From Nitrospiraceae bacterium (GTDB taxonomy: Bacteria; Nitrospirota; Nitrospiria; Nitrospirales; Nitrospiraceae): 40,539 bases of DNA. How positions within the stretch are numbered: position 1 is the first letter of the stretch; the number at the start of each line of letters is the position of its first letter. The DNA lies in the NCBI GenBank assembly GCA_013140715.1, contig JABFSG010000031.1:1-40539 (forward strand). The letters are read 5' to 3'. A model generated the notes under the pieces. The model made no database searches, had not been told where the DNA came from, and saw only the letters and a program-made list of their open reading frames with translations. Positions 1 to 7,546 of the stretch are shown here, in pieces. Position numbers and translations under genes: made by a program.

Positions 1-276
1 GCCCCCGCCCCCGCCACCAGTTCGTGGCTCTTGAGGACGCGCTTCGTTGACGGTCAACGTGCGACCACCCAACTCAGTGCCATTTAGCGCGGTGATTGCG
101 GCCTGTGCTTCCGCATCCGAGGACATTTCTACAAAACCAAACCCGCGGGATTGGCCAGTGAACTTATCCGTGATGATTCTGGATGATGTCACCGCTCCAT
201 GAACAGAAAACAAACCGCTCAATTCCTGCTCGGTTGTGGAATACGGCAAACCACCGACATAGATCTTAGAACCCAT
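1..276 (-). CDS. RRM-type RNA-binding protein, 3' end outside the window
   Basis: The minus-strand frame starts at ATG 276 and stays open to the window edge, giving 92 residues. It begins MGSKIYVGGLPYSTTEQEL and contains the RNP2-like KIYVGGLPY strand near residues 4-12 and the RNP1 octamer RGFGFVEM near residues 44-51. This is a complete single RNA-recognition motif of about 80 residues. It is followed by a Gly-rich run that begins a disordered tail, as in the small bacterial and cyanobacterial Rbp proteins. A strong Shine-Dalgarno (AAGGAGGAG) lies about 5 bases before the ATG. The family binds single-stranded RNA in the cytoplasm, often in cold or stress adaptation; the target here is unknown. 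The leader is long and has its own promoter candidate at 478-506. Confidence 0.93.
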   Translation of the reverse strand, partial: MGSKIYVGGLPYSTTEQELSGLFSVHGAVTSSRIITDKFTGQSRGFGFVEMSSDAEAQAAITALNGTELGGRTLTVNEARPQEPRTGGGGGG

Positions 277-477
277 TGGGCTCCTCCTTTGAAAGTATGT
301 GTTGTCTTGGACTCGAGAACAAAGTAAGGAAGGAGTGGGCCGAAGACGCAAACACCATGGCGGCTCAAGACTGGCTTCCGATCAAATTCCCGTGCAGAAC
401 CAAAACAACATCTGTCTTAGGCCTTGTCACTCTCACCGATACCATCACCAGGCCTCTCGCGATGATACACGAGTTGC

Positions 478-506
478 ACTCTACTCCTTAGCTTCTTCAA
501 ATGCAA
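478..506 (-). promoter_or_regulatory. Sigma-70-like promoter for the RRM gene
   Basis: Read on the minus strand, TTGCAT (501-506) and TAGAGT (478-483) are separated by exactly 17 bases. Transcription from here would give a leader of roughly 190 bases before the RRM start at 276. The match is by eye. Confidence 0.4.
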
Positions 507-542
507 GCGATAATACCGGATGGTCTGCCAGTCTGAATGTTC

Positions 543-796
543 GCCCGCATTATTTATGAACGCTTCTGCTGCAATCGCGGATTCGCTGCTACGACAAGCC
601 TTCGGCGGGCAGGCTCGCCACTCGCTCCCTCGACGTACTGTTGGGGACTGGCACCTTTCTTTTTGGCTCCTGTCCCCATCTAAAGCGCGAGACAGGCACA
701 GCCGAAGATGACGGAGCCAGTCCCCTGGCACTCCGTATGTCCGTCTCGCAACGCGACTGCGCGATTTCGCGAGGAACCGTCGTAAATAATGCGGGC
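543..796. repeat. MITE-like interspersed element, copy 1 (254 bp)
   Basis: The ends GCCCGCATTATTTATGA (left) and the inverse complement GCCCGCATTATTTACGA (right) form a 17-bp terminal inverted repeat with one mismatch. The interior matches copy 2 at 2833-3024 over both flanks, for example GCAATCGCGGATTCGCTGCT and TCGGCGGGCAGGCTCGC. No transposase is encoded, so it would be non-autonomous. It lies in the intergenic space between the RRM gene and the next plus-strand gene. Copy 1 is about 60 bp longer than copy 2 because of an inserted segment (643-725). Confidence 0.75.
643..725. repeat. Nested inverted-repeat insertion inside MITE copy 1
   Basis: The segment starts GGGGACTGGCACC and ends GGAGCCAGTCCCC, an inverted repeat of 12 of 13 bases. 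It interrupts the sequence shared with copy 2 after CTCGACGTACTGTT and before TCCGTATGTCCGTCTCGC. An internal GGCTCCTGTCCCC adds a further partial copy of the same arm. It looks like a second small palindromic repeat family inserted into the first. Confidence 0.5.
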
Positions 797-833
797 TAGC
801 ACCCCCTCCTACCCTACTGTATAATCCCGCTCC

Positions 834-1451
834 ATGCCTGCCTCTTCTCTCTGCCTCCCATCGACTCTACTCAAACGTGCCTCCTACACCATCTTGTCCA
901 GGCACGTCCCATTCTATTTTCTTCTGGGTAGTCTGATCATGGGATCCGGCAGTCCCATCCTGGCCCAAGTGCCTGGCCCTGCTGCCACCCCATCCGGATT
1001 AGTCGGAGCCTCAATGGCCGTCCTCGCGATGTTGCAAGATGCCAATGTGCTTCCACCCGAAGGCACTCCCGAAGCAAATCGTGTCATCAAAGCAGTCATT
1101 CAATTTCAATCGGTGTTCATGAAAAGCAATGATCCGGAGGTGCAAGCATTTCTGAATCAGGCGCTTGCAGCGCAAGGAGGCAGTGACGCACAGGAAACCC
1201 TGTCACGATTCCGTTCAGCCGGTTGGACATCCGAGCTGCTTGAAGCACTGGAAGACCGTTGGACTGCCGCGGCAATCGATGGGCGAGAACGATTGGCGCC
1301 TGGCTTTCGGCATTTCAACGTGAGCCTGGAAGACTTCGATTCATTGATGAAACTCGTTGCAACAGCTCATAGGGCCTTAGAGCAACGGGGACAGAACATC
1401 CACCAAGTGTTTGCACAACGACGACGGGAGATGCCGGGCGGAATACAATAA
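834..1451 (+). CDS. Exported protein of unknown function
   Basis: The predicted protein has 205 residues. A hydrophobic stretch (FYFLLGSLIMGSGSPILAQ, about residues 28-46) after a basic segment looks like a signal peptide with cleavage after ILA or AQ, so the mature part is probably periplasmic. The rest is hydrophilic and mostly helical with no motif I recognise. The N-terminal region is long for a signal peptide and ATG 834 lacks a clear Shine-Dalgarno. A TTG at 894 would give a more usual one, so the start is uncertain. The gene ends 19 bp before the next plus-strand ATG, so the two are probably co-transcribed. Confidence 0.7.
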   Translation: MPASSLCLPSTLLKRASYTILSRHVPFYFLLGSLIMGSGSPILAQVPGPAATPSGLVGASMAVLAMLQDANVLPPEGTPEANRVIKAVIQFQSVFMKSNDPEVQAFLNQALAAQGGSDAQETLSRFRSAGWTSELLEALEDRWTAAAIDGRERLAPGFRHFNVSLEDFDSLMKLVATAHRALEQRGQNIHQVFAQRRREMPGGIQ

Positions 1452-1470
1452 CTGCAACAGGGAGGACCCA

Positions 1471-1707
1471 ATGGCAACGAAAGCCTATATCTTGATCAAG
1501 GTCAAAGCCGGACGGACAAAAGATGTGCTGCAATCCCTCAAACGCCTCCCAGGCGTCGAACAGGCGCACTCCTGCTTTGGGCGCCCCGACATTATTATGT
1601 TCATCGGCGTCGCAGATGAACGAGCCCTCTCGGATGTGGTGATCACAAAGATTCACCAAGTCGATGGGGTAGAGGAAACCGATACGCACATCGTTGCCGA
1701 CGCCTAA
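1471..1707 (+). CDS. Stand-alone Lrp/AsnC ligand-binding (RAM) domain protein
   Basis: The product is 78 residues starting MATKAYILIKVKAG. The start is fixed by GGAGG six bases upstream of ATG 1471; an upstream in-frame ATG at 1411 lies inside the previous gene and has no ribosome site. The pattern AYILIKVKAG, V-x-Q-A-H-x-C-FGRPDIIMFI and DVVITKIHQVDGVEETDTHIV matches the alpha-beta RAM/AsnC_trans_reg fold without a DNA-binding helix-turn-helix. Such proteins form dimers or higher oligomers that bind amino acids or other small effectors. They may modulate a full-length Lrp partner; the ligand here is unknown. A terminator-like hairpin follows. Confidence 0.9.
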   Translation: MATKAYILIKVKAGRTKDVLQSLKRLPGVEQAHSCFGRPDIIMFIGVADERALSDVVITKIHQVDGVEETDTHIVADA

Positions 1708-1727
1708 CATTGTGCGTGAAGCGCAAG

Positions 1728-1756
1728 AACCGGATTGGTTCTCCGGTTTATTTGGT
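1728..1756 (+). terminator. Hairpin after the RAM-domain gene
   Basis: AACCGGA (1728-1734) pairs with TCCGGTT (1742-1748) around a 7-base loop, followed by TATTTGGTTTGT. It is U-rich but interrupted, so this is a weak intrinsic terminator candidate. The downstream T/G-rich tract resembles the one at 17388-17470. Confidence 0.4.
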
Positions 1757-1842
1757 TTGTCTCATTTGTTTGGTTGAACAAGGCCAGCTAACTGGACAAA
1801 ACAAACCAGGTCAACCCGTCCGGCCAGTTCCGCGCGGCAATT

Positions 1843-2823
1843 CTACAAGCGGAAAGACGAGACGATGACCGAGGTTCCACCAAGTTCTGCCGAACGGTAG
1901 CAGGCATCGGCAACTTCGACAGCGCAACATCCATCGCGCCCTGTGATAGGCGGCGGAGTATTCGTCTCGATGGCATGGACAAAGGCGCGAAGGGTGGCAA
2001 AGATCGTCTGCTGCGGTTCCACGTCCCATTCATGAGGAGCCTCGTTACCGATAACGCCTGTCACCCGATGGTGATACCAATCAGCGGCGATCTGTCCCTC
2101 GGTTCCCACCCACTCTGTCCTCCCCACTCGCCCCGCTACGACTCGTGCAATGTCCAGAACGCATCGTAGACCGCTCGTAGTCTGAGCCTGCACGATTGCC
2201 ATCGTCTCCGGCGCCTCGATCGGGAACCGGTCCAGCTCGCAGCGGACAGAGGCTATTTCTTCACCGGTGAGATAGGGCACCAAATCCAAGAGATGAACCC
2301 CAAACTCCAGCAGCGCCCCGCGCTGACCGGCCATCGGCGACTGAGGCTGTGCGCTGGCTTTCGCTTCAATCCTGCTGGTGAAGGTGGCATACCGGATCCG
2401 GCCGATCTCCGGCAAGCGATCTTTCAAAAAAAGAATCGTCGAATCGAAACGCATGGTCTGGGCCGTCATTAGTAACAGGCCGGCCCTTTCCGCCGCCGCC
2501 ACCATCATTCGTGCTTCATGGCCTGTCGGTGCAAGAGGCTTTTCGACAAGGAGCGGCTTGCCCGCCTTGACGGCTTCAAGACAAATCTCGGGGCAGAGTG
2601 ACGGTGGGGTCACCACAACAACTGCCTCCACCATCGGATCGGCGATCAAATCACGATAGTTCCTATAGACAGGAATCTCTGCCGTTCCGAGCGACGGTAG
2701 TCCCTCATCGATCCGCTTCCGGCAGAGAGCGGCAAGGCTCACCCCTGGCAAATCATGCAGGAGATGGCGAATATACCGGCTGCCATGCCGGCCGGCACCG
2801 ATGAGACCGATTCTGAGCGGCAT
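1843..2823 (-). CDS. Gfo/Idh/MocA family NAD(P)-dependent oxidoreductase
   Basis: The protein has 326 residues from ATG 2823, preceded by AGGAGA about 3 bases upstream. A longer frame begins in the neighbouring repeat element (MRARRI) and is not the likely start. The N-terminus MPLRIGLIGAGRHGSRYIRHL is a Rossmann GxGxxG dinucleotide site. LLVEKPLAPTGHEA near residues 90-105 is the EKP signature of the family, whose lysine takes part in catalysis. The C-terminal half has the alpha-beta substrate domain (LLEFGVHLLDLVPYLTGEE). The family oxidises or reduces sugars, inositols and related alcohols in the cytoplasm; the substrate is not evident. It is a single minus-strand gene between two repeats. 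Confidence 0.9.
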   Translation of the reverse strand: MPLRIGLIGAGRHGSRYIRHLLHDLPGVSLAALCRKRIDEGLPSLGTAEIPVYRNYRDLIADPMVEAVVVVTPPSLCPEICLEAVKAGKPLLVEKPLAPTGHEARMMVAAAERAGLLLMTAQTMRFDSTILFLKDRLPEIGRIRYATFTSRIEAKASAQPQSPMAGQRGALLEFGVHLLDLVPYLTGEEIASVRCELDRFPIEAPETMAIVQAQTTSGLRCVLDIARVVAGRVGRTEWVGTEGQIAADWYHHRVTGVIGNEAPHEWDVEPQQTIFATLRAFVHAIETNTPPPITGRDGCCAVEVADACYRSAELGGTSVIVSSFRL

Positions 2824-2832
2824 AATTCTCCT

Positions 2833-3024
2833 AGCCCGCATTATTCATGAGCGCTTCTGCTGCAATCGCAGATTCGCTGCTGCGATGAGCCTTCGGCGGG
2901 CAGGCTCGCTGCGCGTTCTCTCGACGTACTGTTCAAGTACGCCTCGAGGCCTCGCGGCTCCGCATGCCCGTCTCGCAATGCGACTGCGCGATTTCGCGAC
3001 GAACCGTCATGAATAATGCGGGCT
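2833..3024. repeat. MITE-like interspersed element, copy 2 (192 bp)
   Basis: A perfect 18-bp terminal inverted repeat is visible: AGCCCGCATTATTCATGA at 2833-2850 and its complement at 3007-3024. The interior is homologous to copy 1 at 543-796 but without the nested insertion. The element abuts the ribosome-binding site of the oxidoreductase gene (AGGAGA, 2827-2832), so transcription of that gene must start in or cross the element. Confidence 0.8.
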
Positions 3025-3096
3025 GTCCACAAAGGTGAGCAAACTCTAATCGCCATCGGACAGGGGGTCAACCAAAACCAGACCCTTCTCGTCAGA

Positions 3097-3126
3097 TTGA
3101 CAGTCCGACGGACTGGTCCCTATAGT
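3097..3126 (+). promoter_or_regulatory. Promoter with an embedded palindromic operator
   Basis: TTGACA (3097-3102) and CTATAG (3120-3125) are spaced by 17 bases, a near-consensus sigma-70 promoter for the hydrolase gene at 3202. Between the boxes lies a perfect 15-base palindrome, CAGTCCGACGGACTG (3101-3115), overlapping the end of the -35 box. That position suits a repressor. The regulator is unknown. Confidence 0.55.
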
Positions 3127-3201
3127 ACGTGAACGTGCCATCACCTCGGTCTAAAAAAATGCCGAACCCTGCAAAGCCTTGATGGAAAAGAGATTACTGA
3201 A

Positions 3202-3996
3202 ATGATATCGACCATCGCTCCCTTTACGTTGGATCAAATCGGTACCGGCACGGCGCGCTTCCCAAGCGGCATTGCCATTCCCACTCTGACGGATGCCGCC
3301 GTCGATCCCTATATCCAGACCCGCGTATCGAAACATGTCCAAGTGGAATGTATTCAGTTTTGGCCTCAGCAAAAAGGGCTCTACCCAGGGCTCGTCTTAT
3401 TGCATGAAGCATGGGGATTAACCGCTCAAATCAAAGACCTTGGCGCCAGGCTGGCATGCGAGGGCTACGGCGTCATCATTCCGAACTTGTATGGGCGATT
3501 GGGTGGCATGGTGACGGCCAATGCAGAGGTCGCGGATGCTCTCATGGGCAAGCTGAACGAATCACTCGTCCTGCAAGACATCAATTCCTGTTGCGAATTT
3601 TTGAATACACGCGACCACATTAAACAAAATATCCACGGCGTGGTCGGTTTCGGTATGGGCGGCACCTACGCGCTTCGATTCGCCTGTCAACGGAAGCGGC
3701 TTCGAGCAGCAGTGGTGTATTACGGACGGATGCAGCCTGAAACAGCAATCAACGATCTCTACTGTCCGGTGCTCTATCACCAAGCCGGTCTCGATCAGTG
3801 GGTACCGGGTCAAGATGTCGATCGGCTCCGTGCAGCAGCAACAGAGCATAAGAAACGGGTGGAGGTCCGGACCTATCAGGATGCTCCCCATGCGTTCTGC
3901 AATGAACAAATCGCAGGAAGTTATCGTGCCGACGCGGCGAGTGAGGCCTGGGAGGCCACCGCAGCATTTCTGAAAACTTGCTTCCAGGGAATCTAA
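3202..3996 (+). CDS. Dienelactone-hydrolase-like alpha/beta hydrolase lacking the nucleophile Cys
   Basis: The protein has 264 residues. The core is a DLH fold: GLVLLHEAWGL near residue 73 (the oxyanion region), GYGVIIPNLYGR, then GVVGFGMGGTYALRFA as the nucleophile elbow. Next come GLD with Asp198 and APHAF with His230, at the acid and base positions. In dienelactone hydrolases the elbow reads G-F-C-x-G-G; here residue 151 is glycine (codon GGT, one base from TGT). Asp and His are kept, so the fold is intact but the classical thiol triad is not. It may be a non-hydrolytic or differently acting member. About 30 extra residues precede the core. Transcription probably starts at the 3097 promoter. 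Confidence 0.85.
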   Translation: MISTIAPFTLDQIGTGTARFPSGIAIPTLTDAAVDPYIQTRVSKHVQVECIQFWPQQKGLYPGLVLLHEAWGLTAQIKDLGARLACEGYGVIIPNLYGRLGGMVTANAEVADALMGKLNESLVLQDINSCCEFLNTRDHIKQNIHGVVGFGMGGTYALRFACQRKRLRAAVVYYGRMQPETAINDLYCPVLYHQAGLDQWVPGQDVDRLRAAATEHKKRVEVRTYQDAPHAFCNEQIAGSYRADAASEAWEATAAFLKTCFQGI

Positions 3997-4032
3997 ACAG
4001 TTTCCTCGTTCCATTGTGCCGGTAGTCTCGCG

Positions 4033-5007
4033 ATGCGCAACCCCACTGTTGTTCACCCTATCTTCTTTGTGCGCATCGGCCTCACCCTTGCGACGGTGGT
4101 CATCGCTATATTCTTGACCTGGCACAATGCGAAGGCGGACGAAGCTCTGCCAAGTTCCACACCAGACTTCCCACTGATCATTCGTACCCACTCCGACCAA
4201 TTAGCCAAACTAGAATCCGACAAAGAAGCCGGCGGTCTATTTGTATCGGCCATTGGTCCTGCGATCCAGTTGAGCGATGCAGCCAGAACCTTGGGGGCCA
4301 ATCCCTTACCGGCCAAGCTCATGAAGGAACTCTTGGTCCCGGATCTGACAGCGGCTGTCCATCGGTTGATGGGTAGCCTGGCTGCCTGGCGCTTCGCCTC
4401 CACCGTCAGACAGGCTGTAACGGATCGGTCATCCGCGCCGACGGCTGAACAATTATTCGGATCGCCACAAGCCAGAGCATGGCTCGATCGACAAGAAAAA
4501 TCGCCCTGGCATGGATCCTTAAAACAACTCTCCGAAGCTGTTGCTTCCCTGGAATGGGCCAAAGAGAATCAGGGTGAACCTGCAACAACTCTGTTGGTAT
4601 CGGCTTTGGAACAAGCCACTCGCCTGGAAATAGATACCCTACAGGCCGCCTATCAGGAATGGGACCGGATACGGAACTGGAAGGATCAGGTTCGTGGACT
4701 GCGCGGGCAGGCTCGGCTCTGTGGAACCTGGCAATGGATCGTGCATAACCATCAGCGAAACCATCAAGAGCAGAAACTGACACTTTCTTTTCCACCGGCA
4801 GGACAAACGCAGGCCACTCTCCCAGGGCTCATGGAAACAGTGGTGTTGGGCGAGAACGTCTACTTACGGTGGGAAATGGCTGGCCTTGTCCAGGAAGACA
4901 GTCTGCAATTCAGCAAAGAAGGACACCGTCTTGAAGGAATGTTCGTCAATTCCCAAGGAGGTTGGGGATCGGTCAGTGGAAAGAGAACGGCTGGCTGTAC
5001 GCCCTAG
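4033..5007 (+). CDS. Exported protein of unknown function
   Basis: The product has 324 residues. The N-terminus has an Arg then a hydrophobic run (FFVRIGLTLATVVIAIFLTW) and a signal-peptidase-like site NAKA-DEA near residue 36, so the protein is probably periplasmic. The middle is helical and the last 100 residues look beta-rich (LCGTWQWIVH, TVVLGENVYLRWEMAG, LEGMFVNSQGGWGSVSGKR), suggesting a small C-terminal beta domain. I do not recognise a family. It starts 36 bp after the hydrolase gene, likely in the same transcript, although no good Shine-Dalgarno precedes ATG 4033. Confidence 0.7.
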   Translation: MRNPTVVHPIFFVRIGLTLATVVIAIFLTWHNAKADEALPSSTPDFPLIIRTHSDQLAKLESDKEAGGLFVSAIGPAIQLSDAARTLGANPLPAKLMKELLVPDLTAAVHRLMGSLAAWRFASTVRQAVTDRSSAPTAEQLFGSPQARAWLDRQEKSPWHGSLKQLSEAVASLEWAKENQGEPATTLLVSALEQATRLEIDTLQAAYQEWDRIRNWKDQVRGLRGQARLCGTWQWIVHNHQRNHQEQKLTLSFPPAGQTQATLPGLMETVVLGENVYLRWEMAGLVQEDSLQFSKEGHRLEGMFVNSQGGWGSVSGKRTAGCTP

Positions 5008-5020
5008 AACGACGCGAGAA

Positions 5021-5093
5021 ACGCGAGACTCGCGCGAAGGGAGCGACGTTGGCAGAGTGGCGCACCTCGTCCCATTTTCCGCCAGTCTCGCGT
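5021..5093. repeat. REP-like inverted repeat between convergent genes
   Basis: ACGCGAGACT (5021-5030) and AGTCTCGCGT (5084-5093) are perfect 10-bp inverted arms. A further CGCGAGACTCGCG palindrome overlaps the left arm. It fills the space between the plus-strand gene ending at 5007 and the minus-strand DUF423 gene ending at 5104, a typical place for REP elements that can also end transcription. Confidence 0.45.
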
Positions 5094-5103
5094 GCCGATT
5101 CTG

Positions 5104-5517
5104 CTAGGACGTTCGGCTCGTGGTGCGAGGAGACGTATCCCGCCAGACTCCCCACCCCAACAGGAGCCAGCCAATGATGAATGCAAGCCCGCCAACAGGA
5201 GTCACAGCCCCCAGCCACCGGATGCCAGCTAGGGACACGCCGTACAGACTGCCGGAGAAAAGGAACATCCCCACGATAAAGAGCCAACCAGACTTTTGCA
5301 GGCCTTGCGCCGGGTACCGATCGATTGCCCAAGACACAATGCACAGCCCAAAGGCGTGATACATTAAATATCTCGTTGCAGTCTCGAACACCTGGAGCAT
5401 CGGTGCATCCAGAATCTCCTTGAGGGCATGGGCGCCAAAGGCGCCGGCAGCAACGCCGGATCCCGCAAGAATGGCCCCAAGCATCAGGAACTTCTGAGCG
5501 GGTGACCGACCTACCAT
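5104..5517 (-). CDS. DUF423 family small integral membrane protein
   Basis: The protein has 137 residues with four predicted membrane helices. The first, LMLGAILAGSGVAAGAFGAHAL, carries the family signature GAFGAHALK. Later segments YLMYHAFGLCIVSWAI, SGWLFIVGMFLFSGSLYGVSL and IRWLGAVTPVGGLAFIIGWLLLGWG complete the DUF423/YgdD pattern. The length is typical. Function is unknown for the family; it sits in the inner membrane. The start is supported by GAGGA 5 bases before ATG 5517. It is a single minus-strand gene with a convergent neighbour. Confidence 0.9.
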   Translation of the reverse strand: MVGRSPAQKFLMLGAILAGSGVAAGAFGAHALKEILDAPMLQVFETATRYLMYHAFGLCIVSWAIDRYPAQGLQKSGWLFIVGMFLFSGSLYGVSLAGIRWLGAVTPVGGLAFIIGWLLLGWGVWRDTSPRTTSRTS

Positions 5518-5739
5518 AGTATCCTCCTCGTTCGTGGACTGCCGTGCCTAACAGGTTCTTCCTATTGCTGTAGCCTTTGTGGTCCATCCGGCTGATCCCC
5601 TTCAGGTGAACGAACAGACCAACTCGACCACATGGGAGCCGCATATTAGCAGAGTGATCCGCACACTACCATTTCGAGTAAGCCTCCCCCACCTCATGGG
5701 GTATAGCCAGCCAATCCTTTCCAGACTATCCTTCGTAAC

Positions 5740-6117
5740 ATGATGACCTTAACGAAACAACAGAGCTGTTGGGCCAGTCCCAAGTTTACGATCGACTGCC
5801 TCCTGTCGAACGTGAGCAGGCAGATGGAAGCGGATGGCTGTGTACTCGAATTTTCCGAAGACGGGTGTAAGACCGCCACCCCCGATCAGATGGCCGTAGG
5901 GGATTTTGTCAAAGTCCAGCTATGGTTAGAGGGCGAGGAGGCCTTTGTCGACATCCGGCTGGCAGAAGTCAGACGAGTTCACAATCACTGGATCGCGCTG
6001 GAAGTGATCCAAGTGAGCCAAACCGACCGGGTAAAATTGAAACGATTTCTCGATACCCTCGCAGCGATGCGTACCGAAGCGCCTGCTTTCATCGACCATC
6101 TTCTTGTTCGGGCATAG
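5740..6117 (+). CDS. PilZ-like domain protein with degenerate ligand motif
   Basis: The protein has 125 residues. The central part (CVLEFSEDGCKTATPDQMAVGDFVKVQLWLEGEEAFVD... LAEVRRVHNHWIALEVIQVSQTDRVKLKRFL; quoted in pieces) follows the PilZ beta-barrel order, with FSEDGCK at the place of the D/N-x-S-x-x-G motif and a C-terminal helix. The upstream RxxxR motif that grips cyclic di-GMP is not visible (only SRQME is there). Binding may therefore be lost and the domain may act through protein contacts. The start could be ATG 5740 or 5743. It is a lone plus-strand gene. Confidence 0.65.
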   Translation: MMTLTKQQSCWASPKFTIDCLLSNVSRQMEADGCVLEFSEDGCKTATPDQMAVGDFVKVQLWLEGEEAFVDIRLAEVRRVHNHWIALEVIQVSQTDRVKLKRFLDTLAAMRTEAPAFIDHLLVRA

Positions 6118-6314
6118 TCCGGCGTCCGCCCTCAAGAGGGAATGAACGACAGGGTGGATCGCTCGACCAAATCGCCTTCGGCATTTGACGACAGAATACC
6201 GCGCGCGTGCCGAATCGACATCCAGGAGATAATTGCGGAATCAAGAACATAATAATCCGAAATTTCTCCAGCATGATCATAAAAAAACATCGATCGCTGA
6301 CATCGACGCCCAAG

Positions 6315-6791
6315 ATGCTTGACAGCTTCTTGGGAGTTTCCTTTGGCACGACGGGAACTCTGTCTCAGCCTCCTGATTCGCATAGAACGGGACTGCCTGC
6401 CTCAACCCCTCCCCCATCGCCTTCGTCGGGCACTGTTCGCTCCGCCCTGAAGAAATTTGTGGCACAGCTCTTCTCAGCAGACAACCCGGAGTCCCAGGCA
6501 CAGACGAATAGCCCTCAACAACCGTCAGTCCAGGCCGAACAAAGCGACACGACGGAATCTCTACTGAAGGCGGAACAGGAACGAACCAAGCAATTACGGC
6601 AGGAGCTCCTCACTGCCCGCTCGGCACTGAAACGGCTTGGTGATTTACAGACAGAGCTCGCAGTGGAACGGGAAACCGGGCAACAATTGGTTCAATTCCT
6701 TGAAGAAGCTGAAAAGGAGGCCCGAAAGGTTCCTCTGCTTGAGCGCTTGTTGAAGCAGCAATTCGATGCCGACAATACATCGGGCAAGTAA
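6315..6791 (+). CDS. Coiled-coil protein of unknown function
   Basis: The frame is open from 6207 but I place the start at ATG 6315 (MLDSFLGVSFG), giving 158 residues; ATG 6273 and GTG 6207 are alternatives and none has a clear ribosome site. The first third is rich in Pro, Ser and Thr and probably disordered. From about residue 75 it becomes a long charged helix (LLKAEQERTKQLRQELLTAR, LAVERETGQQLVQFLEEAEK) with heptad-like leucines, typical of a coiled coil. No catalytic motif is seen. It is the last chromosomal gene before the left end of the integrative element. Confidence 0.6.
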   Translation: MLDSFLGVSFGTTGTLSQPPDSHRTGLPASTPPPSPSSGTVRSALKKFVAQLFSADNPESQAQTNSPQQPSVQAEQSDTTESLLKAEQERTKQLRQELLTARSALKRLGDLQTELAVERETGQQLVQFLEEAEKEARKVPLLERLLKQQFDADNTSGK

Positions 6792-6901
6792 ATAGCCGGA
6801 GAGACCCTGAGTGGCTTGACCACTATTGATCTGCGGTTCAGCCAGCCTCTACTGATACAAAACTTCAAGCCGTGACGCTACTCAACGCGGTATTACGTTC
6901 T

Positions 6902-6925
6902 CTGGTGCCGGAGGCCAGAACTGAA
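6902..6925. repeat. Left attachment-site repeat (attL candidate)
   Basis: CTGGTGCCGGAGGCCAGAA followed by CTGAA matches 14767-14790 in 23 of 24 positions, in the same orientation. On the minus strand this reads as a tRNA acceptor end (CTCCGGCACCA). Upstream there is no tRNA body, so this copy is only the duplicated 3' tip. Confidence 0.75.
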
Positions 6926-7546
6926 GGAACGATGTCCGCGAGCCCTTATCCAGCGCCAGTTTGCCGAGATGCTCCAAGAAGGTGTAGACGGGAGAATACT
7001 CCTGGTGTAGCTAATTTACAAGCCCTCAAGTCCTTCCAATCTAGCCACGCCTGAAGCGATCTGACCTCAAAACTAGCCTAGGGCGTGTTTCTGAGTGCGT
7101 TGATCCTAGGGCATTCTAGAGCGTTCTAGAGTGGGTCGGATTCAGACAAAAAGATATACCCGCCAATTTTCACCATAACCCCTCAATTTCACTACAAAAA
7201 CTGCGTAAAAATCCGTCATCCTATCGTGGATTCGTCCACGCCGGTTTCCCCCGGTGGGGTGGTTCTCGATTCGGCACGCTCTCAGACTCAACTCAACGGG
7301 CGTCACTCGCTGCCATCTACACCGAACCTGACAACAAGGCCCTCAATCGCCAGTGCTAGAGCGGCGTTTGTACTACCTGGCTGAGGTATTCAGGTCTCAG
7401 GGTGGCCGGTTTGCTACACCAGAAGCTACACCAGCGAGCCTAGGCTTGTGGTATTGGCCTTGCCGGTACACCACCAGTTGTATGTGTTCGTTCGTCTCTA
7501 ACAAGCATGACCCATCATCCGGACCGGGCTGAAGGAGCCTCCCGCA
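6926..7546. other. Non-coding left arm of the element
   Basis: No gene is supported in this 620-bp stretch. It holds GGTGTAG at 6981 and GGTGTAGC at 7004, inverted copies GCTACACC at 7413 and 7425, and two CCTAGGGC repeats (7077, 7105). There are also two tandem 10-mers centred on TCTAGA (7112-7131). A hairpin CGTGGA-TTCG-TCCACG lies at 7225-7240. The density of repeats suggests recombinase or replication-protein binding sites and a structured RNA or promoter region ahead of the first cargo gene. Confidence 0.5.

Noticed and set aside
3562-4200. 212-codon minus-strand frame antisense to the hydrolase
   Set aside because: Shadow of the hydrolase gene with no ribosome site and an implausible Cys-rich sequence.
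4973-5644. Long minus-strand frame of 223 codons
   Set aside because: It overlaps the well-supported DUF423 gene in another frame and runs through a repeat; its protein is rich in Cys, Arg and Trp without a fold, typical of a shadow frame.
6902-6992. A whole tRNA at the left att site
   Set aside because: No CTCCGGC partner for the acceptor stem and no anticodon arm lie in the expected 90 bases. Only the 3' tip is present.
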